A DNA stretch of 64,000 bases from Burkholderiaceae bacterium (GCA_024235895.1 JACKLM010000004.1:434001-498000), one strand, 5' to 3'; counted from the stretch's first letter, positions 42,805 through 52,015 are shown. Program-made: numbers and translations. Notes: generated from the letters alone by a model not told the origin.

Positions 42805-44082
42805 ATGGACAAGCTCCTGATCCGCGGCGGCCTGCGCCTGAACGGCGAGGTCGCGATCTCCGGCGCCAAGAATGCGGCGCTGCCGGCGCTGTGCGCGGCG
42901 CTGCTGACGGCCGAGCCGGTGCGGCTTGCGAACGTGCCGCGGCTGCGCGACGTCGCCACCACGCTGGACCTGCTGCGTCGCATGGGCGCGCAGGCCGACC
43001 GCGGGGAGGGCGAGCACGACGAGATCGTCACCGTCCACGCGCCGGCGTCGATCGCCCCGGTGGCGCCGTACGAGCTGGTCAAGACGATGCGGGCGTCCAT
43101 CCTCGTGCTCGGCCCGCTGCTGGCGCGCTTCGGGCAGGCGCGCGTCTCGCTGCCCGGCGGCTGCGCGATCGGCTCGCGCCCGGTCGACCAGCACATCAAG
43201 GGGCTGCAGGCGATGGGGGCGCGGGTCGAGGTCGAGCACGGCGATATCGTCGCCCGGGCCGGCGAGGGTGGCCGGCTGCACGGCGCGCGCATCACGACCG
43301 ACATGGTCACCGTCACCGGGACCGAGAACCTGATGATGGCCGCGACGCTGGCCGACGGCCGGACGGTGCTGGAGAACGCCGCGCAGGAGCCCGAGGTCGC
43401 GGACCTGGCCGAGCTGCTGATCGCGATGGGCGCGCGCATCGAGGGCCATGGCACGAGCCGCATCGTCGTGGACGGGGTCGAGCGGCTGCACGCGCCGGCC
43501 GCGCCGCACCGCGTGATCCCGGACCGCATCGAGGCCGGCACCTTTCTGTGCGCGGTCGCCGCCGCCGGCGGCGAGGCGCTGCTGCGCGGCGCACGCGCCG
43601 ACCACCTGGATGCGGTGATCGACAAGCTGCGCGAGGCCGGCGCCGCGATCGCCAGCGAGGCCGGCGGCATCCGCATCCGCATGGACGGCCGCCCGCGCGC
43701 GGTCAGCGTGCGCACCGGCGAATACCCGGCCTTCCCGACCGACATGCAGGCGCAGCTGATGGCGGTGAACTGCGTCGCCGACGGCAGCGCGATGGTCTCG
43801 GAGACGATCTTCGAGAACCGCTTCATGCATGTCAACGAGCTGCTGCGGCTGGGTGCGAGCATCGAGATCGACGGCCACACCGCGCTCGTCCAGGGCGAGC
43901 AGGGGCTGTCGGGCGCGACCGTGATGGCCACCGACCTGCGTGCCTCGGCCAGCCTGGTGATCGCGGCTCTGGTGGCCGACGGCCAGACGCGGGTCGACCG
44001 CATCTACCATCTCGACCGCGGCTACGACCGCATGGAAGCCAAGCTGCGCGGGCTAGGCGCCGACATCGAGCGCGTGCGATGA
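42805..44082 (+). CDS. murA: UDP-N-acetylglucosamine 1-carboxyvinyltransferase MurA
   Basis: MurA makes the first committed peptidoglycan precursor by adding enolpyruvate to UDP-GlcNAc. The 425-residue enzyme shows ISGAKNAALP (K22/N23 of the phosphate site), the catalytic cysteine loop LPGGCAIGSRPVDQH (C120, the fosfomycin target), TGTENLMMAA and the two EPSP-synthase-like domains. It overlaps hisG by ATGA, so cell-wall and histidine genes share a transcript, as in many betaproteobacteria. Confidence 0.97.
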   Translation: MDKLLIRGGLRLNGEVAISGAKNAALPALCAALLTAEPVRLANVPRLRDVATTLDLLRRMGAQADRGEGEHDEIVTVHAPASIAPVAPYELVKTMRASILVLGPLLARFGQARVSLPGGCAIGSRPVDQHIKGLQAMGARVEVEHGDIVARAGEGGRLHGARITTDMVTVTGTENLMMAATLADGRTVLENAAQEPEVADLAELLIAMGARIEGHGTSRIVVDGVERLHAPAAPHRVIPDRIEAGTFLCAVAAAGGEALLRGARADHLDAVIDKLREAGAAIASEAGGIRIRMDGRPRAVSVRTGEYPAFPTDMQAQLMAVNCVADGSAMVSETIFENRFMHVNELLRLGASIEIDGHTALVQGEQGLSGATVMATDLRASASLVIAALVADGQTRVDRIYHLDRGYDRMEAKLRGLGADIERVR

Positions 44083-44744
44083 ACCCATCGAATCCGCCGC
44101 ACCGCATGCTGACCCTGGCGCTGTCCAAGGGCCGCATCTTCGACGATACGCTGCCGCTGCTGGCGGCCGCCGGCATCGAGGTGCTGGACGACCCCGAGCG
44201 ATCGCGCAAGCTGATCCTGGCGACCTCGCGCGCCGAGCTGCGCGTGGTGCTGGTGCGCGCCTCCGACGTGCCGACCTACGTCCAGTACGGCGGCGCCGAC
44301 CTCGGCGTGGCGGGCAAGGACGTGCTGCTGGAACACGGCGAGCAGGGGCTGTACCAGCCGCTGGACCTGGGGATCGCACGCTGCCGCATGAGTGTCGCGG
44401 TGCGCGAGGACTTCGACTACGCCGCGGCGGTGCGCCAGGGATCGCGCATCCGCGTGGCGACCAAGTACACGCGCATCGCCAGCGAGCATTTCGCCGACAA
44501 GGGGGTGCACGTCGACCTGATCAAGCTCTACGGGTCGATGGAGCTGGCGCCGCTGACGGGGCTGGCCGATGCGATCGTCGACCTGGTGTCGACCGGCAAG
44601 ACGCTGGTGGCGAACCACCTGGTCGAGGTCGAGCGCATCATGGACATCTCGTCGCGGCTGATCGTCAACCAGGCGGCGCTGAAGCTGCAGCGCGAGCCGA
44701 TCCGTGAGTTGATCGACGCCTTCGCGCGCGCGGCGGCGGCCTGA
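44079..44744 (+). CDS. hisG: ATP phosphoribosyltransferase, short form HisG
   Basis: HisG joins ATP and PRPP in the first step of histidine synthesis. The 221-residue product is the short form lacking the C-terminal regulatory domain, which in known systems needs a HisZ partner encoded elsewhere. Visible motifs are LALSKGRIFDDTLPLL, YGGADLGVAGKDVLLE and the PRPP loop VDLVSTGKTLVANHL. ATG 44079 overlaps the murA stop; ATG at codon 10 is an alternative. Confidence 0.96.
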   Translation: MNPSNPPHRMLTLALSKGRIFDDTLPLLAAAGIEVLDDPERSRKLILATSRAELRVVLVRASDVPTYVQYGGADLGVAGKDVLLEHGEQGLYQPLDLGIARCRMSVAVREDFDYAAAVRQGSRIRVATKYTRIASEHFADKGVHVDLIKLYGSMELAPLTGLADAIVDLVSTGKTLVANHLVEVERIMDISSRLIVNQAALKLQREPIRELIDAFARAAAA

Positions 44745-44769
44745 CGCACGGCAGGACGAAGGAGCAGGC

Positions 44770-46095
44770 ATGGACCGCGTGACGCTGCGCCGGCTCGAGA
44801 CCGCCGCAGCCGGGTTCGACGACGCGTTGCAGCGCCTGCTGCACTGGTCGGCCGAGACCGACGCCGCGATCGAGGAGCGGGTGGCGGCGATCGTCGCCGA
44901 CGTGCGCGCGCGCGGCGACGCCGCGGTGCTGGACTACACCGCGCGCTTCGACCGCGTGCAGGCGGCGTCGATGGCCGGGCTCGAGATCGGCGCGGCCGAG
45001 CTGCGCGCGGCGCTGGCGCAGATCACGCCGGCGCAGCGCGCCGCGCTCGAGGCCGCGGCCGATCGCGTGCGCGACTACCACCGGCGCCAGCTCGACGCCT
45101 GCGGCCGCAGCTGGCAGTACCGCGACGCCGACGGCACGCTGCTCGGGCAGAAGGTGACGCCGCTGGACCGGGTCGGCATCTACGTGCCCGGCGGCAAGGC
45201 GGCGTATCCGTCCAGCGTGCTGATGAATGCGATTCCGGCGCACGTGGCCGGGGTCGGCGAGATCGTGATGGTCGTGCCGACCCCGGACGGCGAACGCAAC
45301 CCGCTGGTGCTGGCCGCCGCCGCGGTCGCCGGCGTCGACCGCCTGTTCGCGATCGGCGGCGCGCAGGCGGTGGCGGCACTCGCCTACGGCACCGCCAGCG
45401 TGCCGCGGGTCGACAAGATCACCGGCCCGGGCAATGCGTATGTCGCCAGCGCCAAGCGGCGCGTCTTCGGCCAGGTCGGCATCGACATGATCGCCGGGCC
45501 GAGCGAGATCCTGGTGCTGGCCGACGGCACGACGCCGCCGGACTGGGTCGCGATGGACCTCTTCAGCCAGGCCGAGCACGACGAGCTGGCGCAGAGCATC
45601 CTGCTCGCACCCGACGCGGCCTACCTCGACGCGGTGCAGGCGGCGATCGACCGCCTGCTGCCGGCGCTGCCGCGCCGCGCCGTCATCCGCGCCAGCCTGG
45701 AAGGCCGCGGCGCGCTGATCCGCACGCGGTCGATGGACGAGGCCTGCGAGATCGCGAACCGCATCGCGCCCGAGCACCTCGAGGTCTCGGCGCAGGAGCC
45801 GCAGCGCTGGGAGCCGCGGCTGCGCCACGCCGGCGCGATCTTCCTCGGCCGCTTCACGAGCGAGAGCCTGGGCGACTACTGCGCCGGGCCGAACCACGTG
45901 CTGCCGACCAGCGGCACCGCGCGCTTCAGCTCGCCGCTGGGGGTGACCGACTTCCAGAAGCGCAGCAGCCTGATCGAGGTCAGCGAGGCGGGTGCACGCG
46001 TGCTCGGGCCGATCGCATCCGAGCTCGCGCATGGCGAGGGGCTGCAGGCGCATGCGCGCGCGGCCGAGATGCGAATCGAAACACGAGGTTCGTGA
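44770..46095 (+). CDS. hisD: Histidinol dehydrogenase HisD
   Basis: HisD oxidises L-histidinol to histidine in two NAD+-dependent steps with a zinc ion. The 441-residue enzyme contains VGIYVPGGKAAYPSSVLMNA, KITGPGNAYVASAKRRVFG, DLFSQAEHDELAQS (zinc-site Gln/His) and the C-terminal YCAGPNHVLPTSGTARFSSP. It lies 25 bp after hisG. The last 14 bases overlap a palindrome that looks like the operator of the following toxin-antitoxin genes. Confidence 0.97.
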   Translation: MDRVTLRRLETAAAGFDDALQRLLHWSAETDAAIEERVAAIVADVRARGDAAVLDYTARFDRVQAASMAGLEIGAAELRAALAQITPAQRAALEAAADRVRDYHRRQLDACGRSWQYRDADGTLLGQKVTPLDRVGIYVPGGKAAYPSSVLMNAIPAHVAGVGEIVMVVPTPDGERNPLVLAAAAVAGVDRLFAIGGAQAVAALAYGTASVPRVDKITGPGNAYVASAKRRVFGQVGIDMIAGPSEILVLADGTTPPDWVAMDLFSQAEHDELAQSILLAPDAAYLDAVQAAIDRLLPALPRRAVIRASLEGRGALIRTRSMDEACEIANRIAPEHLEVSAQEPQRWEPRLRHAGAIFLGRFTSESLGDYCAGPNHVLPTSGTARFSSPLGVTDFQKRSSLIEVSEAGARVLGPIASELAHGEGLQAHARAAEMRIETRGS

Positions 46096-46126
46096 TACAC
46101 TGCGATCGTGTTGCACGAAGATCGTG
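46082..46126 (+). promoter_or_regulatory. Likely operator/promoter of the vapBC-like pair
   Basis: The pentamer CACGA/TCGTG recurs in mirrored pairs: CACGA-GGT-TCGTG (46082-46094) and TCGTG-TTG-CACGA (46106-46118), then another TCGTG at 46122-46126, eight bases before the antitoxin start. The stretch is A/T-richer than the flanking his genes. Ribbon-helix-helix antitoxins bind such repeated short palindromes, so autoregulation here is likely. The first palindrome lies within the 3' end of hisD. Confidence 0.65.
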
Positions 46127-46133
46127 TGATCGA

Positions 46134-46373
46134 ATGAAAAACGTCACCGTCACGATGGAAGAGAGCGTCGCCGAGTGGGCGCGCATGGAGGCCGCGCGGC
46201 GCAACACCAGCGTCTCGCGGCTGATCGGCGAGATGCTGGCGGAGAAGATGCGCCACGACGATGCCTACGAGCGGGCGATGCGCGAGGCGCTGGAGTTCCG
46301 CAGCTGGGGAAGGTCGGAGGGGCCCTACCTGACCGACGACGAGATGTACGACCGCAGCCGTCCGCGAACGTGA
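46134..46373 (+). CDS. vapB: Ribbon-helix-helix antitoxin (VapB-like)
   Basis: The 79-residue protein begins with the short beta strand and helices of a ribbon-helix-helix DNA-binding domain (KNVTVTMEESVAEWARMEAA, NTSVSRLIGEML). A C-terminal tail (ALEFRSWGRSEGPYLTDDEM) could wrap the toxin. It overlaps the PIN-domain gene by GTGA. ATG 46134 was chosen because the strand begins there; the upstream frame from 46092 is Cys/Arg-rich. It sits between hisD and hisC, a foreign position for such a gene. Confidence 0.85.
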   Translation: MKNVTVTMEESVAEWARMEAARRNTSVSRLIGEMLAEKMRHDDAYERAMREALEFRSWGRSEGPYLTDDEMYDRSRPRT

Positions 46374-46822
46374 GCACGCCGCTGGTCTTCGTCGATACGA
46401 ACGTGCTGCTGTACGCGGTCGACGACCGCGAGCCGGCCAAGCGCGACCGCTCGCGGCAGTGGCTGAGCACCTGCTGGCGACACCGCTGCGGCCGGGTCAG
46501 CACCCAGGTGCTCGACGAGTTCTACTGGAACGCGGTACGCAGGTTCGGCTCCGCGGTATCGCGCGGGGACGCTCGCGCCGAGGTCCGGCGATACCAGCAG
46601 TGGCTGCCGTGGCAACTCGACCACGCCACCGTGGAGACCGCCTGGGCGGTGGAGGCGCGGTTCGGGCTGGCGTACTGGGATGCCCTGCTCGTCGCCGCCG
46701 CCAAGCACCAGGGCTGCGGCTGGCTGCTCAGCGAAGACCTGCAGCACGAGCAACTGCTGGACGGCGTCCGCGTCGTCAACCCCTTCCTCGCCGGCCCCGA
46801 GATCCTGGACACCCCCGCATGA
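46370..46822 (+). CDS. vapC: PIN-domain ribonuclease toxin (VapC-like)
   Basis: The 150-residue product has the PIN nuclease fold with the acidic metal ligands expected: Asp in LVFVDTNVLLYAVDD, Glu in STQVLDEFYWNAVRR, Asp in GLAYWDALLVAAAKHQG and Asp in LLSEDLQHEQ. GTG 46370 overlaps the antitoxin stop and the TGA overlaps the hisC ATG, so all three genes are translationally coupled. VapC toxins cut tRNA or rRNA in studied cases; this target is unknown. Confidence 0.87.
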   Translation: MSTPLVFVDTNVLLYAVDDREPAKRDRSRQWLSTCWRHRCGRVSTQVLDEFYWNAVRRFGSAVSRGDARAEVRRYQQWLPWQLDHATVETAWAVEARFGLAYWDALLVAAAKHQGCGWLLSEDLQHEQLLDGVRVVNPFLAGPEILDTPA

Positions 46823-47907
46823 CCGTCACGCTCGCCGACCGCATCGCGCACACGATCCGCAGCGACGTGCAGTCGATGCATGCCTATGCGGTACAGCCCA
46901 GCGCCGGGCTGATCAAGCTCGATGCGATGGAAAACCCGTTCGAGCTGCCGCCCGAGCTGCAGCGCGAGCTCGGCGCGCGGCTGGCGGGGGTGCCGATCAA
47001 CCGCTACCCCGGCGCGCGCATCGACGAGCTGCGCGGCGCGCTGGCGGTGTTCGCCGAGCTGCCGGCCGGCTGCTCGCTGATGCTCGGCAACGGCTCGGAC
47101 GAGCTGATCGACCTGCTGTCGGTCGCGTGCACGAAGCCGCAGGCGACGATCCTGGCACCGCTGCCGGGATTCGTGCTGTACGAGCTGTCGGCGCGGCTGC
47201 GCGGGTTGCGCTTCGTCGGCGTGCCGCTGCGGGCGGGCTTCGAGCTCGACGAGACGGCGATGCTGGCGGCGATCGAGCGCGAGCGCCCGGCGCTGACCTA
47301 CCTCGCCTACCCGAACAACCCGACCGCCAACCTGTGGGACGACGCGGTCATCGCGCGCATCGTCGATGCCGTCGGCCGGCAGCAGGGGCTGGTCGTGATC
47401 GACGAGGCCTACCAGCCGTTCTCGTCGCGGACCTGGATGCAGCGCATGGCCGCGCACGAGCATGTGCTGGTGATGCGCACGCTGTCGAAGTTCGGCCTCG
47501 CCGGGGTGCGGCTGGGCTATCTGTGCGGGCGCGAGGCGCTGATCCAGGAGATCGACAAGGTCCGCCCGCCGTACAACGTCAGCAGCCTGAATGCCGAGGC
47601 GGCGCTGTTCGCGCTGGAACACGCCTACGAATTCGGCCGTCAGGCGGCGCTGCTGCGTGACGAGCGCGCTCGGCTGCAGTCGGCCTTCGCGGCGATGCCG
47701 GGCGTCACGACCTTCCCGAGCGAGGCCAACATGATCCTCGTCCGCGTGCCCGATGCGCAGCGCGCCTTCGACGGGCTGAAATCGCGCGGGGTGCTCGTCA
47801 AACACATCGCGCCGCTGCACCCGCTGCTGGCCGGATGCCTGCGCATCACGGTCGGCACGCCGCAGGAGAACGACACCCTGCTCGATGCGCTGCGCGCCAG
47901 CCTCTGA
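46819..47907 (+). CDS. hisC: Histidinol-phosphate aminotransferase HisC
   Basis: HisC transfers an amino group from glutamate to imidazole-acetol phosphate. The 362-residue class I/II PLP enzyme shows KLDAMENPFELP, MLGNGSDELIDLL, YPNNPTANLW, VIDEAYQPFS and the PLP lysine in TLSKFGLAGVRLGY. Its ATG shares bases with the vapC-like stop (ATGA), so its translation now depends in part on ribosomes finishing the toxin gene. The frame opens earlier but only as toxin shadow. Confidence 0.96.
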   Translation: MTVTLADRIAHTIRSDVQSMHAYAVQPSAGLIKLDAMENPFELPPELQRELGARLAGVPINRYPGARIDELRGALAVFAELPAGCSLMLGNGSDELIDLLSVACTKPQATILAPLPGFVLYELSARLRGLRFVGVPLRAGFELDETAMLAAIERERPALTYLAYPNNPTANLWDDAVIARIVDAVGRQQGLVVIDEAYQPFSSRTWMQRMAAHEHVLVMRTLSKFGLAGVRLGYLCGREALIQEIDKVRPPYNVSSLNAEAALFALEHAYEFGRQAALLRDERARLQSAFAAMPGVTTFPSEANMILVRVPDAQRAFDGLKSRGVLVKHIAPLHPLLAGCLRITVGTPQENDTLLDALRASL

Positions 47908-47936
47908 CTTTCACCCTACGCCGGGAGAGCCGCTCC

Positions 47937-48536
47937 ATGAATGCACCCGCCCGCGTCGCCGAGGTCCGCCGCGATACGGCCGAGACCAAGGTCCGCATCC
48001 GCGTCGACCTGGACGGCCGCGGAGCCTCCAGGCTCGCCACCGGCATCGGCTTCTTCGACCACATGCTCGACCAGGTCGCGCGCCACGGGATGATCGACCT
48101 CGAGATCGAGGCCGACGGCGACCTGCACATCGACGGCCACCACACGGTGGAGGATGTCGGCATCACCCTCGGCCAGGCCTTCGCCAAGGCGGCCGGCGAC
48201 AAGGCCGGCATCACGCGCTACGGCCATGCCTACGTGCCACTGGATGAGGCGCTGACGCGCGTCGTGGTCGACTTCTCCGGCCGCCCGGGGCTGCACATGC
48301 AGGTGCCGTTCAAGGCGGCGATGATCGGCGGCTTCGACACCCAGCTCGCCTACGAGTTTTTCCAGGGTTTCGTCAACCACGCCGGCGTGACGCTGCACAT
48401 CGACAACCTGCGCGGCGAGAACGCACACCACCAGTGCGAGACCGTCTTCAAGGCCTTCGCGCGCGCGCTGCGCATGGCCCTGACGCCGGACCCGCGCAGC
48501 GCGGGCCAGATCCCGTCGACCAAGGGTGCGCTCTGA
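47937..48536 (+). CDS. hisB: Imidazoleglycerol-phosphate dehydratase HisB
   Basis: HisB removes water from imidazole-glycerol phosphate. The 199-residue monofunctional enzyme (no phosphatase domain) has the duplicated metal-binding motifs: GIGFFDHMLDQVARHG with DGHHTVEDVGI in the first half and HIDNLRGENAHHQCE with the C-terminal PSTKGAL. A GGGAGAG site precedes ATG 47937. The operon is interrupted after this gene by a 486-bp non-coding stretch. Confidence 0.97.
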   Translation: MNAPARVAEVRRDTAETKVRIRVDLDGRGASRLATGIGFFDHMLDQVARHGMIDLEIEADGDLHIDGHHTVEDVGITLGQAFAKAAGDKAGITRYGHAYVPLDEALTRVVVDFSGRPGLHMQVPFKAAMIGGFDTQLAYEFFQGFVNHAGVTLHIDNLRGENAHHQCETVFKAFARALRMALTPDPRSAGQIPSTKGAL

Positions 48537-48637
48537 GGTGAGCACACGCATCGATCACCGTTGCTGGCGTACTGCTTTCGGCCCGTTGCTGCCGTTCGCC
48601 GCAGCCTTTGTCGAGTCTGTGTGCCACGACCGGGCGG

Positions 48638-48739
48638 GCCGAGGACGGCGGGTACCCTTGCCCTCCATGTCCCCCGCCATCGGCCTTCGGCCGCTGGCTC
48701 CTCCTTTACTTACGGTCAAGGGCACCCGCCGTCCTCGGC
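48638..48739 (+). repeat. Palindromic repeat element, copy A
   Basis: This 102-bp element has 15-bp terminal inverted repeats (GCCGAGGACGGCGGG at 48638-48652 and its complement ending at 48739), extended inward by ACCCTTG-like matches. Its core holds CTCCATGTCCCCCGCC (48663-48678) and GGCTCCTCCTTTACTT (48696-48711). The same core blocks occur in reverse in copy B. There is no coding capacity, so it is MITE-like or REP-like. Because ends and core are shared while the end bases co-vary with their partners, hairpin structure appears to be conserved. Confidence 0.8.
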
Positions 48740-48787
48740 AGGCCACCGAGTTGGTGTTCGACGGTCGAATGCCGCCGTGGTGGCAGG

Positions 48788-48885
48788 CCAAGGTCGGCGG
48801 GCACCCTCCCACGGAAGTAAAGGAGGAGCCGGCGGCGCAGCCGACGGCGGGGGACATGGAGTGGGAGGGTGCCCGCCGGCCTTGG
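48788..48885 (-). repeat. Palindromic repeat element, copy B (inverted)
   Basis: This 98-bp element is in opposite orientation to copy A. Its terminal inverted repeats run from CCAAGGTCGGCGGGCACC at 48788 to the matching GGTGCCCGCCGGCCTTGG ending at 48885, with one mismatch. The core contains AAGTAAAGGAGGAGCC (48815-48830) and GGCGGGGGACATGGAG (48846-48861), exact complements of the copy A core blocks. The two copies differ at the ends, so they were not made by a recent local duplication. Confidence 0.8.
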
Positions 48886-49022
48886 TACGCTGGGACGTCG
48901 AATGCCAAGAGAACCGAAGGACTGACTTCGACGACCGTCGACATCGGGCAGAAAGCACTGCGATCAAGGCGAAACGGACCTCGAACGTCGACTGCGACGC
49001 GAGACGCAGGGGAGCCCAGGCC

Positions 49023-49667
49023 ATGACCCGCACCGTCGCCGTCGTCGACTACGGCATGGGCAACCTGCGCTCGGTGTCGCAGGCACTGGCGCATGTCGCG
49101 CGCGAATCGGACCTGCGCGTCATCGTCACCGCCAACCCGGAGGAGGTCTTCGCCGCCGAGCGCGTCGTGCTGCCCGGGCAGGGGGCGATGCGCGACTGCA
49201 TGCGGGAGCTGCGCGACTCCGGCTTGCTGGACGCCGTGCTCGACGCCGCACGGCGCAAGCCGCTGATGGGCGTGTGCGTTGGCATGCAGATGCTGCTCGA
49301 CCACAGCGAGGAGCAGGATACCCCCGGACTCGGGCTGATCCCCGGCCAGGTCCGGCGCTTTCGCCTGGACGGCATGATGCAGCCCGACGGCAGCCGCTAC
49401 AAGGTGCCGCAGATGGGCTGGAATACCGTGCGCCAGCGCCCGCATGCCATGTGGGCGGGCGTTCCGGACGGCGCCTGGTTCTACTTCGTGCACAGCTACC
49501 ATGCCGTGCCGTCGGATGCGCGCCACGTCGCCGGCGAGACCGACTACGGCGGGCGCTTTACCAGCGCGGTGGCGCGGGATAACATTTTCGCGACCCAGTT
49601 CCACCCCGAGAAGAGCGCGGCCCACGGATTGGCGCTGTATCGCAACTTCCTGACCTGGAATCCCTGA
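49023..49667 (+). CDS. hisH: Imidazole glycerol phosphate synthase glutaminase subunit HisH
   Basis: HisH supplies ammonia from glutamine to HisF. The 214-residue class I amidotransferase shows VVDYGMGNLRSVSQAL, oxyanion/acceptor PGQGAMRDCM, the nucleophile in MGVCVGMQMLLDHSEE (Cys85) and the His/Glu pair in FATQFHPEKSAAHG. ATG 49023 follows GGGGAG. It begins 486 bp after hisB across the repeat elements, so it may need its own promoter or read-through of the hairpins. Confidence 0.97.
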   Translation: MTRTVAVVDYGMGNLRSVSQALAHVARESDLRVIVTANPEEVFAAERVVLPGQGAMRDCMRELRDSGLLDAVLDAARRKPLMGVCVGMQMLLDHSEEQDTPGLGLIPGQVRRFRLDGMMQPDGSRYKVPQMGWNTVRQRPHAMWAGVPDGAWFYFVHSYHAVPSDARHVAGETDYGGRFTSAVARDNIFATQFHPEKSAAHGLALYRNFLTWNP

Positions 49668-49767
49668 AGCCCCGCTGCGAGTCGGCCGCGCGTCGGCCGG
49701 CGCAGCGCCGGCCGCGCCCGCGCCCGCGCCACACCCGCCCGACCCCCACCCTCGTGCTCGTCGAGCC

Positions 49768-50508
49768 ATGCTGCTGATCCCTGCCATCGACCTCAAGGAC
49801 GGCCATTGCGTCCGCCTCGAGCAAGGCGACATGCGCGCCGCCACCACCTTCGGCGAAGACCCGGCCGCGATGGCGCGGCGCTGGCTCGACGCCGGCGCGA
49901 GGCGGCTGCACCTGGTCGACCTCAACGGCGCCTTCGCCGGCAAGCCGGTCAACGAGGCCGCGATCAAGGCCATCCTGCGCGAGGTCGGCGACGAGATTCC
50001 GGTCCAGCTCGGCGGCGGCATCCGCGACCTCGACACCATCGAGCGCTACCTCGACGACGGCATCAGCTACATCATCATCGGCACCGCCGCGGTCAAGCAC
50101 CCGGGCTTCCTGAAGGACGCCTGCGAGGCCTTCGGCGGCCACGTCATCGTCGGCCTGGACGCCAAGGACGGCAAGGTCGCCACCGACGGCTGGAGCAAGC
50201 TGACCGGGCACGAGGTCGTCGACCTGGCGCGCAAGTTCGAGGACTACGGCGTCGAGGCGGTCATCTACACCGACATCGGCCGCGACGGCATGCTCACCGG
50301 CATCAATGTCGACGCCACCGTGCGGCTGGCGCAGGCGCTGACGATCCCGGTGATCGCCTCCGGCGGGCTGGCGGGCATCGACGATATCGAGCGCCTGTGC
50401 GCGGTCGAGTCCGAGGGCGTCGAGGGCGTCATCTGCGGACGCAGCATCTACAGCGGCGCGCTGGACTTCGCCGCCGCGCAGGCGCGCGCCGACGAGCTCG
50501 GGGCATGA
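49768..50508 (+). CDS. hisA: ProFAR isomerase HisA
   Basis: HisA opens the ribose ring of ProFAR by Amadori rearrangement. The 246-residue (beta/alpha)8 barrel carries LLIPAIDLKDGHCVRLEQGD (catalytic Asp8), VQLGGGIRDLDTIERYL, VGLDAKDGKVATDGW, IYTDIGRDGMLTGIN (second catalytic Asp) and VIASGGLAGIDDI. It follows hisH by 100 bp. Confidence 0.97.
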   Translation: MLLIPAIDLKDGHCVRLEQGDMRAATTFGEDPAAMARRWLDAGARRLHLVDLNGAFAGKPVNEAAIKAILREVGDEIPVQLGGGIRDLDTIERYLDDGISYIIIGTAAVKHPGFLKDACEAFGGHVIVGLDAKDGKVATDGWSKLTGHEVVDLARKFEDYGVEAVIYTDIGRDGMLTGINVDATVRLAQALTIPVIASGGLAGIDDIERLCAVESEGVEGVICGRSIYSGALDFAAAQARADELGA

Positions 50509-50533
50509 GGCCGCCCCAGCGCTCGTTTGGTTC

Positions 50534-50557
50534 GCTGGCCCCCGCGGGGGCGCCAGC
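50534..50557. other. GC hairpin between hisA and hisF
   Basis: GCTGGC (50534-50539) pairs with GCCAGC (50552-50557), and the inner CCCCGCGGGG adds further pairing, giving a compact hairpin. No T-run follows. It lies 25 bp past hisA and 40 bp before hisF and may tune the relative amounts of the two messages. Confidence 0.5.
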
Positions 50558-50596
50558 CGGCCTGGGGCGGCCCGGCGCCGGCCGGGGCGTGCGCTG

Positions 50597-51372
<776 letters not shown>

Positions 51373-51376
<4 letters not shown>

Positions 51377-51978
51377 GCGTGCCGCGCGCGGCCGCCCGAG
51401 CCGCGGCGGCGCGTCCGGCCGTGCGCCCGGCCGGCCCGCCGCGCGAGGTGCGGCTGATCGGCGGCAGCCTGCGCGGGCGCAAGCTGCCGGTGGCAGACCG
51501 TCCTGGCTTGCGGCCGACGCCGGACCGCGTGCGCGAGACGCTGTTCAACTGGCTCGGGCAGGAGCTGGCGGGCTGGCGCGTGCTCGACGCCTTCGCCGGC
51601 AGCGGCGCGCTCGGATTCGAGGCGGCCTCCCGCGGCGCCGCCGAGGTGTGGCTGCTGGAGTCCGACCCGGCCCTGGTGCGCAGCCTGCGCGACCTGCGCG
51701 AGCGCTTCGGCGTGCCGTCGCTTCGTGTCGAGCGCGCCGAGGCGCTGGCGTGGATGCGGCGTGCACCCGCGGCGTCGTTCGAGCTCGTGCTGCTGGACCC
51801 GCCCTTCGATTCGGGCCTGGCGGCACCGGCGCTGGAGGCGGCGCGCGCGCTCGTCGTGCCCGGCGGCTGGATCTACCTCGAGGCGTCGATGCCGCTGCAG
51901 GTGCTGCCCGCGGGCCTGCACGAGTGGCGCCGGCTGCGCGCCGGCGCCGTCAGCGCCCAACTGCTGCGGGTAGACTGA
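51373..51978 (+). CDS. rsmD: 16S rRNA (guanine-966-N2)-methyltransferase RsmD
   Basis: RsmD methylates G966 of 16S rRNA. The 201-residue protein has VRLIGGSLRGRKLPVADRPG, RPTPDRVRETLFNWLG, the SAM loop VLDAFAGSGALGFEAASRGA and catalytic motif DPPF (VLLDPPFDSG). GTG 51373 overlaps the hisF stop; the next in-frame GTG at 51379 is possible. It precedes coaD, a conserved neighbour. Confidence 0.94.
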
Positions 51979-52015
51979 CCGACCGCCGTTCGCCGACCCC
52001 CGAAAGCCGCGTGCC

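Larger units (their letters stand above)
48537..49022. other. Non-coding insertion between hisB and hisH
   Basis: Unlike the tight spacing of other his genes, 486 bp separate hisB from hisH. The stretch holds two related palindromic elements in opposite orientation (listed separately) plus about 100 bp on the left and 137 bp on the right without recognisable genes. The frames open across it on both strands read through the repeats and are not protein-like. Confidence 0.8.

Noticed and set aside
48555..50039. Minus-strand frame of 494 codons over the his repeats and hisH
   Set aside because: Reads through palindromic repeats and the antisense of hisH and hisA; no protein-like features.
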